Below, piece after piece: positions 44,701 through 56,521 of a DNA stretch of 64,000 nt. The notes under the pieces are model-generated. The model was not told where the DNA came from. It made no database searches and worked only from the letters and a program-made list of their open reading frames with translations. The first letter of the stretch is position 1, and every line of letters begins with the position of its first letter. Origin of the DNA: Gonium pectorale (Eukaryota; Chlorophyta; Chlorophyceae; Chlamydomonadales; Volvocaceae). A program made the position numbers and the translations under genes. The stretch is from NCBI GenBank assembly GCA_001584585.1, contig LSYV01000029.1, positions 164,523-228,522 on the forward strand, given 5' to 3'.

Positions 44701-47139
44701 GTTGCAGCTGCACGCGCATAGGGCGGCCCAATTCTTGGGACGTCCGCGTCAAGAGGTGCAACCACCCGGCCTTCGGCACACACGCCTCGACCCCGCCGAG
44801 AAACACTGACCTGCCTCGCCCCTCTCGCCGTTGCCGACCTCTCACTCCTTCCGTCGTAGGTTAAGCAGTACACGTCGCATCCGCACCCCTCTGTGTCGGC
44901 CCTGGCCTCCGAAATCCTCAAGCGCTGGCGGGGCACGCTGGTCCACCGGCTTAGGACCATGGCGGACTCCCGCTGCTACCAGGACCCCGTCGCCGCGCTG
45001 GAGGCCAAGATCCAGGCCAACGAGATCACGTTCCCCAACTCGGTCGAAATGCTCACCGGCCCGCGGCCCGGCAGCGCCGATGCCGGCCCAGCAACCACAC
45101 CCGGCGCAGCGGCAGGGCCGGCCATGGCTAGCACGCCGCCCACGGCGCTGCCCACGCCAACCCTAGGCGCTGCCACCGTCGCCGCCGGCATTGCTACCGC
45201 GCCAGGCGGTGACATGGGAGGAGGAGCCGGAGCGGGGGCCGGTGTTGGCGTCGGCGGGACTCCTGCGCCCAGCGGCGTGAGCTACCCGTTCGCGGCGACG
45301 CCCACGGCACCTCCGACGGGCGGCAGCCAGCTCCCCAGTGTTGCCATGTCTCCCGCCCTCGCATCCGTCAACGCCGGCGCCATGCCGCACAGCGCCGCCG
45401 CCACGACATTCCCCCCTGGCCCTCCAGCCTCGACCCTGGTGCCTGGGGTCCCCGCCAACACAGCCGCGGTGGGCACGCCCCGGGGGGTCTTCGACGCCGC
45501 GGCCGCGGCCAGCATGGCTCCGCAGGGAGACGGCAGCACTCCGCAGCTGTTCAGCAGGACGAGCGCCGCGGCGGCTGCCCCCCTCGCGGGTCCCGGCGCT
45601 GGGCCGGAACCGCGTCTGGGAGGCTTGGTGGAGCCGCTGCCAATGCAGGCGCTGCCGCAGCAGCAGGCGGTGGAACAGCAGCCGCAGCGCGAGCATCAGC
45701 AGCTGGCTACGGCGCTCACCGAAGGGTCGCAGCAGCCAGCGGCAGCCCCGGCCCCAGCAGGGCAGGACCAACCGCCTCAGCAAGCGAGCACGTCCGCAGC
45801 CGCGCAGGAGCCACAGCCACATGCGGCGCATACTGCGCCGGTGCCGCCAGCCGTGGCGCCTCCCCCTCCACACGAAAGCCAAGCCACGTCATTACCGTTC
45901 GTACATCAGTCAGCGCCAGCGCAGCCCGCAGCGCCGCCATCGGGCCTAAGCAGTCCGCCGCTGGAGCTGCCGCTGCCCGTTGCTGCTGCGGCAGGGGTTC
46001 TGCCCGCTGCAACGGCGTCCATGACGGTTCCTGCCCTGCCGTCCCCGGCAACGACGGGCTCGGCAATGGCGCCGCCCCTGCCGACGGCGCCGTCCCCCGT
46101 TGCGACGGCCTCGGCGCTCCAGCCGGCGGCTGCGCTGCTCGCTGTCGCGGGCCACAGCCTGGCGGCGGCCGTGCGCCCGGGCGGCGCCGGCGGCGCCAGC
46201 ACGGCGGCCATGCCGTACTCCCCGGCGCAGCTGCAGTCGCTCATGGCTCTGGCGCAGTGCACGCTGTCGTACAGTCGTACAAAGAGCACGAGCGCCGCCG
46301 GCTGCGGGAGCCAGTCCGAGGCGGACCTGCTGCAGAGCATACACCAACAAGTGGTACAGCTGGGGCAGTTGGGGCTGGACTTTGGGATGAGCTCCCTCGG
46401 CAACGGAGCGGCCGGCGGCATGCCGCAGCGGCCGCTCTTCATGCCGCCCGGCTCGCCGCTGATACCGTCTCTAGCGTCGCCGTTGGCGGCGGCGACCGCC
46501 GCAGCGGCGGCGGGGGCCGGGACAGCGGGGCAGCAACAGCAGTGGTGGGGCGCAGTGCCGGGCGCGTCGGCCCTGACGGCGACGCAGCAGCTGCAGATTC
46601 AGCCGCTCCAGCTGCAGCCACTGATGAACGGCCCCCTACCGGTGCCGGTGCATGGCGTGCAGCAGCAGCAGCAACCGGCTGATGCGCCTGCCTTGCAATC
46701 GGACGGGTCTGTGCCACAGCTGCTGCCTGTGCCAGCGTTGAGCCTGTCCCTGGCGGCAGGGGCGCCGTATGCAGGCGGCGCTGCGACGTTGCCCGCGCCC
46801 AGTACGGAAGCGGCGCCGGCCGGTGGGGCTGCCCTGACGTCTGCGCCTGATGCGCCGAGTGAGCAGGCGGCGGGGGAGGTCCCAACGGCCACGGCGCCCG
46901 CGCCTGACGGAGGCGTTTCCGGCGCGTTGGCGGGGGCCGCGGCTGCCACTGAAGCAGCGGAAGCGGCTCCCTCAGCGGCGGCCCGGAGCAGTGGCGACGC
47001 ATGTGCGGATGTGGAGATGACGGATGCGCCCGGGGCCGCTGCGCCGTCGGTGCAGGAGCCGGTTGCGGCCGGTCCAACCTCGGAAACTGACGCTAGCGCT
47101 TCAGCAGCAAGGGCGACAGGAGCAGCGACTCCTCGATAG
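38959..47139 (+). CDS. Large protein: duplicated N-terminal module, polyQ region and TFIIS-N/LW-like domain (2190 aa model)
   Basis: Exons: 38959-39048, 39099-39280, 39490-39609, 39869-39998, 40283-41341, 41503-42938, 43080-43260, 43516-44610 and 44860-47139; all phases close. Two copies of a roughly 60-residue module come first: YIEFLLVTDEGNEVLAIS to HYHYTSTPAF to WLEMVI (about 36-97), then YYYLLDQYGTWHLAVLG to HYLYKATDDF to WLEQRI (about 145-200). A very long Gln/Ala/Pro/Gly region follows, including QYQQQQQQQQ repeats. At about 1400-1465 a helical bundle appears: RIALEALREVAAL, then VKQYTSHPHPSVSALASEIL, then KRWRGTLVHRL. This pattern matches the TFIIS N-terminal domain of elongation factors and Mediator subunits. 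A CADVEMT motif occurs twice (exons 8 and 9). The role is probably transcriptional (inference). If intron 6 is retained, translation stops at 42942 and a separate 1006-aa protein results. The 50-nt intron 1 is unusually short. Confidence 0.8.
41740..41796 (+). repeat. CAG/CAA tract encoding polyglutamine
   Basis: An uninterrupted run of CAG, CAA and CAT codons encoding Gln and His, in exon 6 of the large gene. Confidence 0.9.
42274..42354 (+). repeat. 27-bp coding minisatellite (Tyr-Gln8 unit)
   Basis: Three consecutive 27-bp units (42274, 42301, 42328), each starting TAT and followed by eight CAA/CAG codons. It is likely length-variable between strains. Confidence 0.9.
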
Positions 47140-48739
47140 CCTGGGATGGGGGTAGGGTGAACGAGAGCTACAGGGCGATAAAGGACAAAGGAATGAATGG
47201 TGGTCTTCGGGGGAAAATTAGACACACAAGTTTTCCTTGCCTTCAGGGAATAAACATCCGTGTTTGCCATGTGCCTTTCTTGGCTCTTTATGAGGCGTCA
47301 CACATGCTTGGGACGTCATTGTCGTGCTTTGGGAGCCAGAGCTCCAGGTGCGGCGTCGTACGACGGCGCATACTGTCGTCAACGCCTGTGTCGCTCATTC
47401 TAGGCTAGGACGATGGTGGGTGAGCTGCAGGAACCTACAAGGCCACTCATTAGGATGGCCCTCCCAACGTGTGCAGACCCGCCATGTGCGTGGTGCTGCC
47501 AGGACGCAGTTGCAGCTTGCATGTGGACCATGCGTGCCATTGGAGCTTCCCAGGTAGCGCTTAAAAGAACAGTTTAAAGGCTTTGCTCGTCAAACCTGAA
47601 TGCATCGTGCACACGTGCACAGTGCCCAGCGCCAGCGTAGCGCCAAACATGGACTGCCTAGCAACAGCTCAGCAATGGTGAAGCACATACGCACACAAGC
47701 GCCGTCCCACAACGCACAGCCGGGATTCGATGAAGGTCCTATCCAACCTCCACACAGCGGACCCCACCCTACACAAGCGAGAGGTTTGGCCTTGCTCCTG
47801 CCCGCGAAACATTGGTACGACACCCTCTCATAGTCCGACGGCTATTGTACACCAGCACAAGTTGTACGAGACGTATATCCTGTCAAAGATGTGAATGCAA
47901 GAGGGCATTGCAGCCATCTGATACATCAACATGTGTACCGGAGCGCCGTACGCGCGCCCACCGCATCATCAGCATCAGTACACGATCATGAGCTCGGGTG
48001 GATTCTTAAGGCGATGACTCCACAAAGCACGGAATAGAGAGAATACAAAGAAACGTGTGGGCACACCGCACATGATCGTACAGTCGCACGTAAGGGCCAG
48101 TGCCCGGGTCAGTGAGAGCCAAAGCAGCGTAGTAGGGCTACGGAGATACATTACGGAGATACATCGCGGTCCAGGCATTCCGCATCGCAGGCGCGGGCCT
48201 CTCACAAGCTCGCAGAAGGCAGGGCCGCCCGACCAGCACGTTGGCCCTCCGTGCGCGACGGCGCGGCTCCCGAACACTCCCCTGTCTATGAACCGCATTC
48301 ACTGGCGCACGCTTCCGACGTTCGTCCACTGGCCGCGAAGGAATACGGAAAGGAAGGCGTATGAGCACGCTTTTGACATCTGGCAGGTCAGGGCCGCACT
48401 AGAGAGGGGCCACAAAAGCAGCCGGGCCCAGGCCCGGCGCCTAAACTGGACCACCAAGCGGTGTGCGACGCCCCGCGCTGTTCTCGCACAGGGCGTTGCC
48501 GCCACCAGGCGTCTAGCGCGGAGTGGTGGGGCTCGGGGAGAGGCTTACCAGCCGGCCGGTCCGGGTCCCTGGTTGGGGAGTGGGACAGAGGGGGGAGAGG
48601 ATTACTGCTCACGTGGAGGATTGTGGAGGACGCTTGAAGTCACTGGTGTGCACCGCCGAAGACTTCACCCTGGCCAAGAAGGGATAGCCACGCACCCCTC
48701 CCGTATCCGTTAATCCGTAGCGCGAGGGCACGTGCTTTG
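47140..48739. other. Intergenic between convergent genes, no supported gene
   Basis: Contains the 3' regions of the large gene and the BTB gene. I found no exon chain, RNA gene or clear repeat in it. Confidence 0.5.
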
Positions 48740-51514
48740 TCATTGCGCGGATGCCTTCAGACGCGCAAGGCTCCCCACCACCCCATTGCCCGCCCCACCG
48801 CTCACCAGCAGCGGCTCGGGCTGCCCGTGCGCTACGCCGCCGCCGCCGCCACCGCCATGCGCCGCCGCCGCCATGGCAAAGTGCGGGATCTGCCAAAAGG
48901 CCGGCTGGTGCAGATTGGCGTGGTGGTGCTGCTGCAGCTGCTGCGGGTGCTGCTGCATGTGATGGTGCGGGTGGTGCTGGGGAAAGTGCTCTTGAAAAGG
49001 TGCCGGCCCAGCGGGCGCGTTCGGGTGCAACAGCTGCGGCTGGGCTGCCGCCGCCGCAGCAGCCGGCGCAGGCGCGGGGGCAGGCGGCACAGCGGCCTGC
49101 GGATCCACGGCGGCGGCCGGCCCGGCCGCGGCCACGACCACCGGCACGATGCGGGGGCCAGCTCCGCCGCCCGCGGCGGCGCCGGCGGCGCCGTACGCAG
49201 CGACGCGGCCAGCTCCGGCGGCGGCGCCACGAGCGGGCGACGCGGGCGCGTGCTTGGAGGGGCTGGCGGCCGCGGGCGAGGCTGGCGTCGGGGGTGTGAC
49301 GGATCGCAGCACAAGCTCCACGAACAGCTCGGGCGCCAGCGAGTGCGCCGCGCGGGTCAGCAGCTCCTTGTTGGCGTTGGACTGCGGGAGGCGGGAGGGG
49401 AGGGGGCAGTTGTGGAGGACCGTGACGATGGGGATGGGAAGGAGAGTCTCGTACGGCATGCTTTGGACGCGGATTAGCGTGCAGGAGCGACATTACAGAT
49501 AACTGGGAACAAACCGACTCTTGATGGTGGCTGTCTAGATAGTCTTCGTAGTCTTACGAAAAAGCGACTGGTCGAGTCCAGACACGCGATCTTGGCGCGC
49601 TGCCGCCCCAGTCTATACGCATTAAATCAGTAAGGATTATCGGCCTGTCTGTAGGCACGATGATGAGACTCGCTTCCCAGTCGCGCCCTTCCTGCCCTCT
49701 GCCTCCGCGTGGCGCCGCTGTGCCGGCAGCCCGGCTCGCTTCTTGTCGCACTATGTTCCGCAGCGCCCAAAGCTCAGTTNNNNNNNNNNNNNNNNNNNNN
49801 NNNNNNNNNNNNNNNNNNNNNNNNNNNNNNNNNNNNNNNNNNNNNNNNNNNNNNNNNNNNNNNNNNNNNNNNNNNNNNNNNNNNNNNNNNNNNNNNNNNN
49901 NNNNNNNNNNNNNNNNNNNNNNNNNNNNNNNNNNNNNNNNNNNNNNNNNNNNNNNNNNNNNNNNNNNNNNNNNNNNNNNNNNNNNNNNNNNNNNNNNNNN
50001 NNNNNNNNNNNNNNNNNNNNNNNNNNNNNNNNNNNNNNNNNNNNNNNNNNNNNNNNNNNNNNNNNNNNNNNNNNNNNNNNNNNNNNNNNNNNNNNNNNNN
50101 NNNNNNNNNNNNNNNNNNNNNNNNNNATAGTGCGACAAGAAGCGAGCCGGGCTGCCGGCACAGCGGCGCCACGCGGAGGCAGAGGGCAGGAAGGGCGCGA
50201 CTGGGAAGCGAGTCTCATCATCGTGCCTACAGACAGGCCGATAATCGTTAGCCGCGAGGCTGTGTGTGTGCGACAGATGAGGCGAGGCCCTGACAATCGG
50301 GGTATTGTCCAATCGAGAGGACAACGGGCCTGCCTGCCTGCTCTCCGCACGAGTAGTCCGAAACCACCGGAAAGGAAACGAGGAAAAGCGACACCGCACT
50401 GCGCCAGCATCCCCACCCCTTCACCAACAACATCCTTGATCACCACCACCGCCACAACTGCCTCACGAGCAAGTCCGCCAGGCACTTCCTACGTCATTCT
50501 CGGCCCCGTCGTCTCGTGTGCACCTCTCGCTCGCTGTGGGCTTTCAACGCAAAACACACACGCGCAACCCGCCCCCTCACCTGCAGCTCCCACTCAAAGA
50601 ACCGCCGCCCCAGCAGCCGAGCCGCCTCATCCGCCAGGTCGGTAAGCTCCAGCCGCACCGCCAGCTCTAGGCAGCGGACCACCCAGTCCGCCGCGGCCGT
50701 CGCTGCCGCTGCCGGACTGGTGACGTGCAAGTGGAGGTACTCGGCGGCCTCAGCGGCCGAGGCGCTGCCCGAGAGGCGCGGCAGCACATTCTCGAGCGCG
50801 AAGGATGCGCAGCGGTGGATGATGTGCGGGCAATGGTACTTGTCCGCGAGGGAGAGCAGGCGCAGGCAGCTGCGAAGGCGCGAGGGCGCGGCGCGGCGAT
50901 GGAGGTTAAAGGCGGCGTGAGCCTGGCAACATCAGCCAATATCAGCCGGTTTGTTTGCGGAGGGGATTGAAGCAGAAATGTCGCACTTGGACCAATCATG
51001 TCGCGCCTTGCGGGTCTCGCGCCCACCTGGGAGCGTCTAGCGTGGAGCCCTGCGGCCGATCTGGATGATGGGACGCAGGGTAGAGGCAGGAGAGCAGCAG
51101 CATGATATCCGCAGAAGTGTCCGTGAGCGTGATGGTGGGGGCGGAGTCGGCGGCGGCATCCTGTTCGCCAAGGGCAGTTAGGGTTTGAGGTTTTGTACAT
51201 CCGGCAATGAAGAAATCAAGCACTATGTTAAGTGCATGCAGCTGGGACTAATTTCAGCGCGTCCAAGGGCGCAAGAACCGCAAGCGCCTGCTTACCTCTT
51301 CGGCGGCGGAAACCAGGTCCTGGAACAGCTGGCTCCACATCTCCAGTATCACCCGGTGAAGCCACAGCTCACATCCATCGCTGGTAATCACGCGGACGTC
51401 GGCTCGCGCGCCGAGCGGGCCGTTCTTGCAAAATATCTCATTTGGCTTACGGGGCCGCTGCGCCGCTGCAGGCGACGATGCAGATGGATAACGGTATGGG
51501 GCCGCCATCGCCAT
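48740..51514 (-). CDS. BTB/BACK-domain protein (427 aa)
   Basis: Probable substrate adaptor for a cullin-3 ubiquitin ligase, by family precedent. Exons in order of transcription: 51514-51296, 51160-51027, 50869-50581 and 49381-48740; phases close. The BTB fold is seen as ADVRVITSDGCELWLHRVIL followed by SQLFQDLVSAAEE, then TITLTDTSADIMLLLSCLY (residues about 39-112). CLRLLSLADKYHCPHIIHRC follows, with a helical BACK-like part ending LLGRRFFEWELQ. The last exon starts SNANKELLTRAAHSLAPELF and then becomes an Ala/Gly/His/Pro/Gln-rich tail of about 190 residues that includes HHPHHHMQQHPQQLQQHHH. The start is the first ATG of the exon holding the conserved BTB start. The third intron (49382-50580) contains the assembly gap; because phase and sequence sense continue across it, no exon seems lost. 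Confidence 0.88.
49635..50246. repeat. 120-bp perfect inverted repeat around an assembly gap
   Basis: 49635-49754 is the exact reverse complement of 50127-50246. Between them lie 25 bases and 347 Ns (49780-50126). This could be a fold-back element with an unsequenced centre or an assembly artefact in which one side was placed in the wrong orientation. Confidence 0.9.
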
Positions 51515-52134
51515 TGGTTGCCGCTTCCAGGCCTCTGTCTCCGTCAGTGCAACAGTCGCAGACAGTGTTAGCGCCGGGTCTTGGGTTCCCAGGCAGCCTA
51601 GTTAATGTAGTGGGTTACAAATTGTATGCAGGTCTTTGAGGAGCCACCAAGAGCTTCATAGAGGATCCTTAACGGTGTCGTATCGTCGTAGCACCGTGCG
51701 GTCGTGCTTTTGTCTATTTCTTGTAACGATCGCAATTGGTATTGACTGGACACGTTCCAATACGATTGCCTCTGCTGATGGACCTTGGCATGCCTCCTTG
51801 CTGACGCGCACCGACGACTTCATACCGCGGAGGTTTCCCCCCAGTCAGGTGAGTGCGAGATTCGTGCTGGAAGGGTTCTGCTGTGCGGCTTATACAACCA
51901 GCGTGCCCTGCCTCCACATTGACATCCATGCCCGACAGCCCTACCACATCCACGCCCAAGTTGCTCCTGTACAGGGCGGTGACCTACGGTGCCCGCAACC
52001 CCACCAGCCACCTCTCCATCAGCGCTCTGCGAAACCCTAGCCACTCGGCGATAGCCGTCCCCCGCCAGGTCCTGACCTGTCTGGGCTCCACTCATACCAG
52101 CTTGTTGGATAGCATACCTGGGCAGCTCGGAGCT
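51515..52134. promoter_or_regulatory. Divergent intergenic region between BTB and ASCH genes
   Basis: The 620-bp spacer must carry both promoters. No TATA box is clear. An upstream exon of the ASCH gene may also lie here because the frame is open leftward to about 51850. Confidence 0.45.
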
Positions 52135-52617
52135 ATGGCGGCCGTGGAGTCGTCCGGACCTCGACCCCAAGCCCGAGCCCCCGTGCTCCGGGAGAGTTCC
52201 CTGATGCCGCGGTACCTCGAGCTTATTCGTTCCGGAGCCAAGACCGTGGAAGGCCGCATCCGCGTCGGCAAGTGGGCAGACGTGGTACCCGGCGACCTCT
52301 TCCGCTTCTTTAGCAACGAGCAGCCGCCGCCGCCGGCGGGTCCGGCGGCGGCCAACCCGCCGCCAACCGTGGAGCCTGCGCTGTGCGTGGCGACGTCCGT
52401 AAGGCAGTACGACAGCTTTCGTGCTATGCTGGAGGGCGAGGGGCTGCAGGCGTGCCTGCCGGGGTGTGGCGGCGTGGAGGAGGGAGTGGAGGTATATCGA
52501 GGGATACCCGGGTACCGGGAGCGGGAGGGGAGTGACGGCGTGGTGGCGGTGGGTGTGCGCGTGCTAGCTGGCGAGGAGGCGCGAGGGGCGCTGGAGGCGG
52601 TGCAGCGAGTCGGCTGA
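52135..52617 (+). CDS. ASCH-domain protein (160 aa)
   Basis: A PUA-like beta-barrel domain thought to bind RNA or modified nucleotides. The product has the ASCH pattern: LMPRYLELIRSGAKTVEGRI, then GKWADVVPGDLFRFFSN, then ATSVRQYDSFRAMLEGEGL, then YRGIPGYRE. The Lys in GAKTVEGR and the Gly-Asp turn are in place. A Pro/Ala loop (QPPPPAGPAAANPPP) is inserted after the second strand. The start MAAVESSG is the first ATG near the domain; the same frame is open upstream without clear coding character. It ends at TGA 52617. Single exon, which is unusual for this window. Confidence 0.85.
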   Translation: MAAVESSGPRPQARAPVLRESSLMPRYLELIRSGAKTVEGRIRVGKWADVVPGDLFRFFSNEQPPPPAGPAAANPPPTVEPALCVATSVRQYDSFRAMLEGEGLQACLPGCGGVEEGVEVYRGIPGYREREGSDGVVAVGVRVLAGEEARGALEAVQRVG

Positions 52618-53911
52618 GGCCATATGGCGGGAAAGACAAGCCGACATCAGCGTCTGCTGTCGGTCGCCCGGGGCCATCCTGGCATATAACACGCATAACA
52701 CGGTACTATACTGTACTGGGGAGGGCGGCGGTAAATGCTTCTTGTTGCCGAGATGTTGGCAAGCCCGGAGGCGAGCGACGCGTGGCGCAATGTGGCGCCA
52801 CGAGTAACCAGGCCGCTGCTGCTCGCGTATTTGTTAAGAATGCCGGAGACGCCTTCGGATGCTGCAGGGGCCACCAGGCTGCGATGCGTGCGTGGAGGCG
52901 CCCAGCACATGCGCATGATGCGAACCAACGGCATTCAGGCGGGCTCCCCCTTTCCCCGCGGATCTCATCCATTAGGCTTTTTGGATTCTCGGCCTCCCTA
53001 GGGACGCACAGCTCGATGCGAACTCTGTTGGTACCATTTTTGCCCTCTGTGGGTAACCAGATGCTGCGGGCTTTGTCGGATGCTCTGCATACCTATCATA
53101 CGTCGCGCCACCGTGGGGGCCGTCACGTGCACATCGCCCCCGCTGCACGGCTATCACGTGTGCAGGCGATGCGAGCGTTGCTCACTCGTGCGTACGACCA
53201 TGCGATCTTGTGTGCAGTGAGCTGCCGCCGCTGACACCTATGGGGGCTTGGCCCAGGCCCCAATGCATTGGACCGCGACATGTTGTTTCAGGGGACCATC
53301 GGAACCGCCTGCACCGCAGAGGCGCAAAGCTTGCATGGAGTGCGGGTCTGCGGATTATGAGCAGTAAGGCCTGCGCGCCTGCAGCGCTGTGAGCCAGCAA
53401 TCGGTGTAGCATGCAATCGAGGTGAGGTGGAGGTTAAACCCACAGGCAGGGCTCCAAGCATAACAGCGCATTGCATGTTCCGTGCCGGGGGAATGAACCC
53501 GGGCACTAAGGCACCGTCTTGATCCCAAGACCACACTCGACACGCCGGCCATACAGAGGCCGCCTTGCACGACTGGCCCTTGCCTAACCCGTGTCGGAGC
53601 CCCGCGAAACAGCCAGCGCCCCATCGCATTGCAACTAGGCAACGAAAAAAAACACGGAAAAAAAACGACCCAACCCCCGTGCTCGGACTTTGAACCGTAC
53701 AACCGCGCCACCCATACGGCGTACGGCTGCCGCAAGCCCTCATCCCGCACCACCGCGGCAGCGTTAAGCACTTCGACTGATGCCGTTCGGGACCTGAAGC
53801 TGCCCTCTTCGCTCTCATCAGGCCTTTTCGCGAGGCAGCGCCGGCGGCGCATCGCTGACGCGCTGCTGGCCGGGGCGCTGCCTCCCAATCAGCGCGCGCT
53901 CGTCGCCCCTA
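52618..53911. other. Intergenic, 3' regions of convergent genes
   Basis: No exon supported. Contains two A8 runs at 53645-53669 and a 9-bp palindromic stem near 53489-53513 that resembles a tRNA T arm but lacks the rest of a tRNA. Confidence 0.45.
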
Positions 53912-55530
53912 CTACTCCTGCTGATGCTGCTCCGCCGGCGCCTTCTCCGCCATCTGCTGCGCACTCTCCGGCTGGGGCGCCGCAGTCGACGCCTCCGCCG
54001 GCGCCTTGTCCAGGGCAACCTGCAATGGCCGATCGCCGGGGTAGCAGCCGCCATCAACGCGTCCTCATTTAACGTTTGCTTCACGCGAAGAGCTGCGGCC
54101 GGCAGCCCGGCGCTCGGTGCCGCGGCTGGCGCTACCCGCGTATGCGTCGCTAGTGGGATTGCGGTGCGTCAGCAGCTACGTACGACACCATACAAGATAC
54201 AACCCATCTCCCGAGTCCAGACGCACCATGCGCGCGAACTTGTCGGCTGCGCTCTGCAGCTTGGACGCCACGCAGCTCCGCGGCACGTGGCCGCCGCTGG
54301 CGCTGCGCTCCGCGGTATAGGCCGCCTCGGCCTGCGCGTTGAAGCCGACGGCAGCGGGGTCACGCAGACGGGTGTTGGGAATGTCGCCGGCACGCGCCAG
54401 CAGCCATCTGGTTGGCTAGGGCAGCCGCCTCTGCGCCAGCCTAGCGTTACCAAACACGAGCCGTCAGGACTGGCCGCTGGCGGGCGCCGAGATCGTGCAT
54501 TAACTAAAGACCACCACGATTGCATCTGCCGGACGCCTCGCACGATGCTTTGCCGCGGCATGCCCCGTGCCGACGAGCGGGCCTAGCATCAACGCCGAGA
54601 TGAACCAACGGCACGCACCCCGCAGCCCTGAAGCCCCACACACCCCCGCGGCGCACACGGAGCGCACCTCCTCCTGCAGCCGCTGCGCCACCTCCTCCTC
54701 ACTGGGTAGGGCGTCGCGCGCGTCCGGCACCCCCACCCGCCCCATCAGCGCCACTGGGCTCATGCCGCGCTCCGCGGCCACTGCGCTGGCGTACTTGCCG
54801 AAGGCGCCTGTGCTGGCGATGCGGGTTTGGCATTTGGCATCAAGGCAGCCAGCCAGCCAGCCAGCACGCTCGCGGGACGCAACAACACAACAAGAAGCGC
54901 GCGGGCGCGAGCCCCGAAGGCGCCTGTGGTGCGGCATTCGGTGCGTGCGCAGGGAGGTAGGTGCCGGGTGGGCTGCGCTGCAAAACTTGCAGCCTCGGAT
55001 GCAAGCTTGGGCGAAGCCCTATGGCGAGGGCCGGGAGCACGTCAGGGGATTGTAAAGTGCGAACAGCAGGCCCAGAAGGTGACTCACCCGCTATCCCGAG
55101 ATCCCATGAAGCCCGCAGGAAGCCGCTTAACAATCGCACCTGCAGCGAGCGACGGCGCCGAGTTGCGTGGCGCATCCATGCCGCCCGTGTCCTCTTTGTA
55201 GGAAGCTGTGCGGACGACCGTCTGAGGCAGGAGGAGGGGATCCAATTGAGCAAATGCATACCCAGTAATGAGCGACAGAGCGGTATGCGGGGGGGTTGCG
55301 CAACTCCGATAGGTGTGACCCATGGGTCTACAGGGACGCTTGGAGTCGGTGGCGCAGACTGCCCCGCTCCCCACGGACATGCAGCGACCTCAAAGGATGT
55401 AGTCTACTGTATGATCAGCCGCCAGATCATGCTCACTCACCTCGTGCTTCAATGCCGAGAGCATTTCGTCCTCAGCGGCCGCGCGGTAGTTGCGTCCCGC
55501 GCGCTGCTCTTGGCTCGCGTCCTGTGACAT
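53912..55530 (-). CDS. Hypothetical protein, 202 aa, five exons
   Basis: Exons in order of transcription: 55530-55441, 55221-55140, 54807-54668, 54415-54227 and 54019-53912; every junction keeps phase and the total is exactly 203 codons. The product starts MSQDASQEQRAGRNYRAAAE. It continues through TVVRTASYKEDTGGMDAPRN, FGKYASAVAAERGMSPVALM, SEEEVAQRLQEE, RLRDPAAVGFNAQAEAAYTA and SCVASKLQSAADKFARM, and ends APAEQHQQE. It is hydrophilic and Ala/Glu-rich, with no signal peptide or membrane segment. SKLQSAADKFARM faintly recalls seed-maturation (SMP) proteins, which I do not trust. No family assigned. The exon chain is strong, the function is open. Confidence 0.72.
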
Positions 55531-55990
55531 AGGCACCTGGGCGAGGGCCTGAGCCTAAGCCTGAATCTGTATCTCTTGAGAATCTGAGCCACAGTATATC
55601 GCTGTTACAGACGGGCCAAAGGCGACGGTCGACAATAGCCCACAATGCCAAAGTCGGTCTCCGATGAGGGCTCCCACGAAGAGCTCACAAGTTCTTGTGG
55701 TACGGCACGGCATGGCGTCAGCAAGCATTCAAATCTTTGCCTCCATTGAAGGCCTCCACAGCTGATCCGAGCAGCCAAACGCGCATCGCGTCCTTACGGC
55801 CCCGCTGACTTCACTACATCTCCGCACAACAGCTCAAAGCACGTCCCCCCTCCATCCCACCTGACATGCCAATACCCAAACCGCGACTCCCACACCCCTT
55901 TGAAACACTTTGCGACCCACCCCAAAACGCAGTCCATTGACGGTTCACAGGCACAGTTAGAAACACAAAACCCACAAGGTCGCATGCCCA

Positions 55991-56246
55991 CTACTCGGTC
56001 AGCAGCCGGCGCTTCATTTGCTCAGTCTCCTGCTGCAGGTCGTTCAACTGCATCAGAAGCAACCGCCGCAGCGGCGTCACCTGCGGGCTCGCCTGGCAGC
56101 CCGCCAAGCAGCATGCCGGGGCAGGCGCCGCCACGCCGCCATAGCCCCCCGCCGCCGCTGCTGGCTGGGAGAAGCCGACGGGACAGGCGGCCCCGCCGAC
56201 GCCTCCGTAGGCGGGGCTTGCGAGTGTAGCGCTGGGCGCCGCTGGG
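55991..56246 (-). CDS. Isolated terminal exon with short coiled coil
   Basis: The frame ends LRRLLLMQLNDLQQETEQM and KRRLLTE before TAG. Upstream in the same frame is an Ala/Gly/Pro/Tyr-rich stretch (RYDPAAPSATLASP). It is probably the last exon of a minus-strand gene, most simply the giant gene at 56522-63306, whose last helix is similar in style. I cannot find a clean donor linking them, so the join and the exact 5' boundary are uncertain. Confidence 0.5.
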
Positions 56247-56521
56247 TCGTAGCGTGGCGGCCGTCCTCGCGATACAGCGCCGAACCTGGCGTGAGGGACC
56301 GAAGAGGAGCGCAAACGGACGTGTAAAGACCAGAGAGCAGCAGAGCCAGAGGCCGATAACATCAATGGGTCACGGGGTTTGGAAGCGCGGATGTGTGCAC
56401 GTGCAGCCTCATATGTTTTTTGTGGACGCGCTCGGGGCCAGGGCCCGCGCGCGGCTGCTGGGGCTTTGAGGCCCTACCGTGGCCATGCCCATCGCGCTCT
56501 TTCTGGCGGCCAGGTAGGCTG

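Noticed and set aside
43467..44960. A 497-codon minus-strand open frame
   Set aside because: It lies antisense to exon 8 of the large gene, is Ala/Gly/Ser-rich throughout and is explained by GC-rich codon mirroring.
53485..53515. tRNA T-arm-like stem
   Set aside because: A 9-bp stem with a TTC-containing loop, but no acceptor, D or anticodon stems around it.
53640..53725. SINE or Pol III gene with A/B-box-like motifs and T runs (minus strand)
   Set aside because: The boxes are only about 15 nt apart and the B box has an extra base; no cloverleaf can be drawn.
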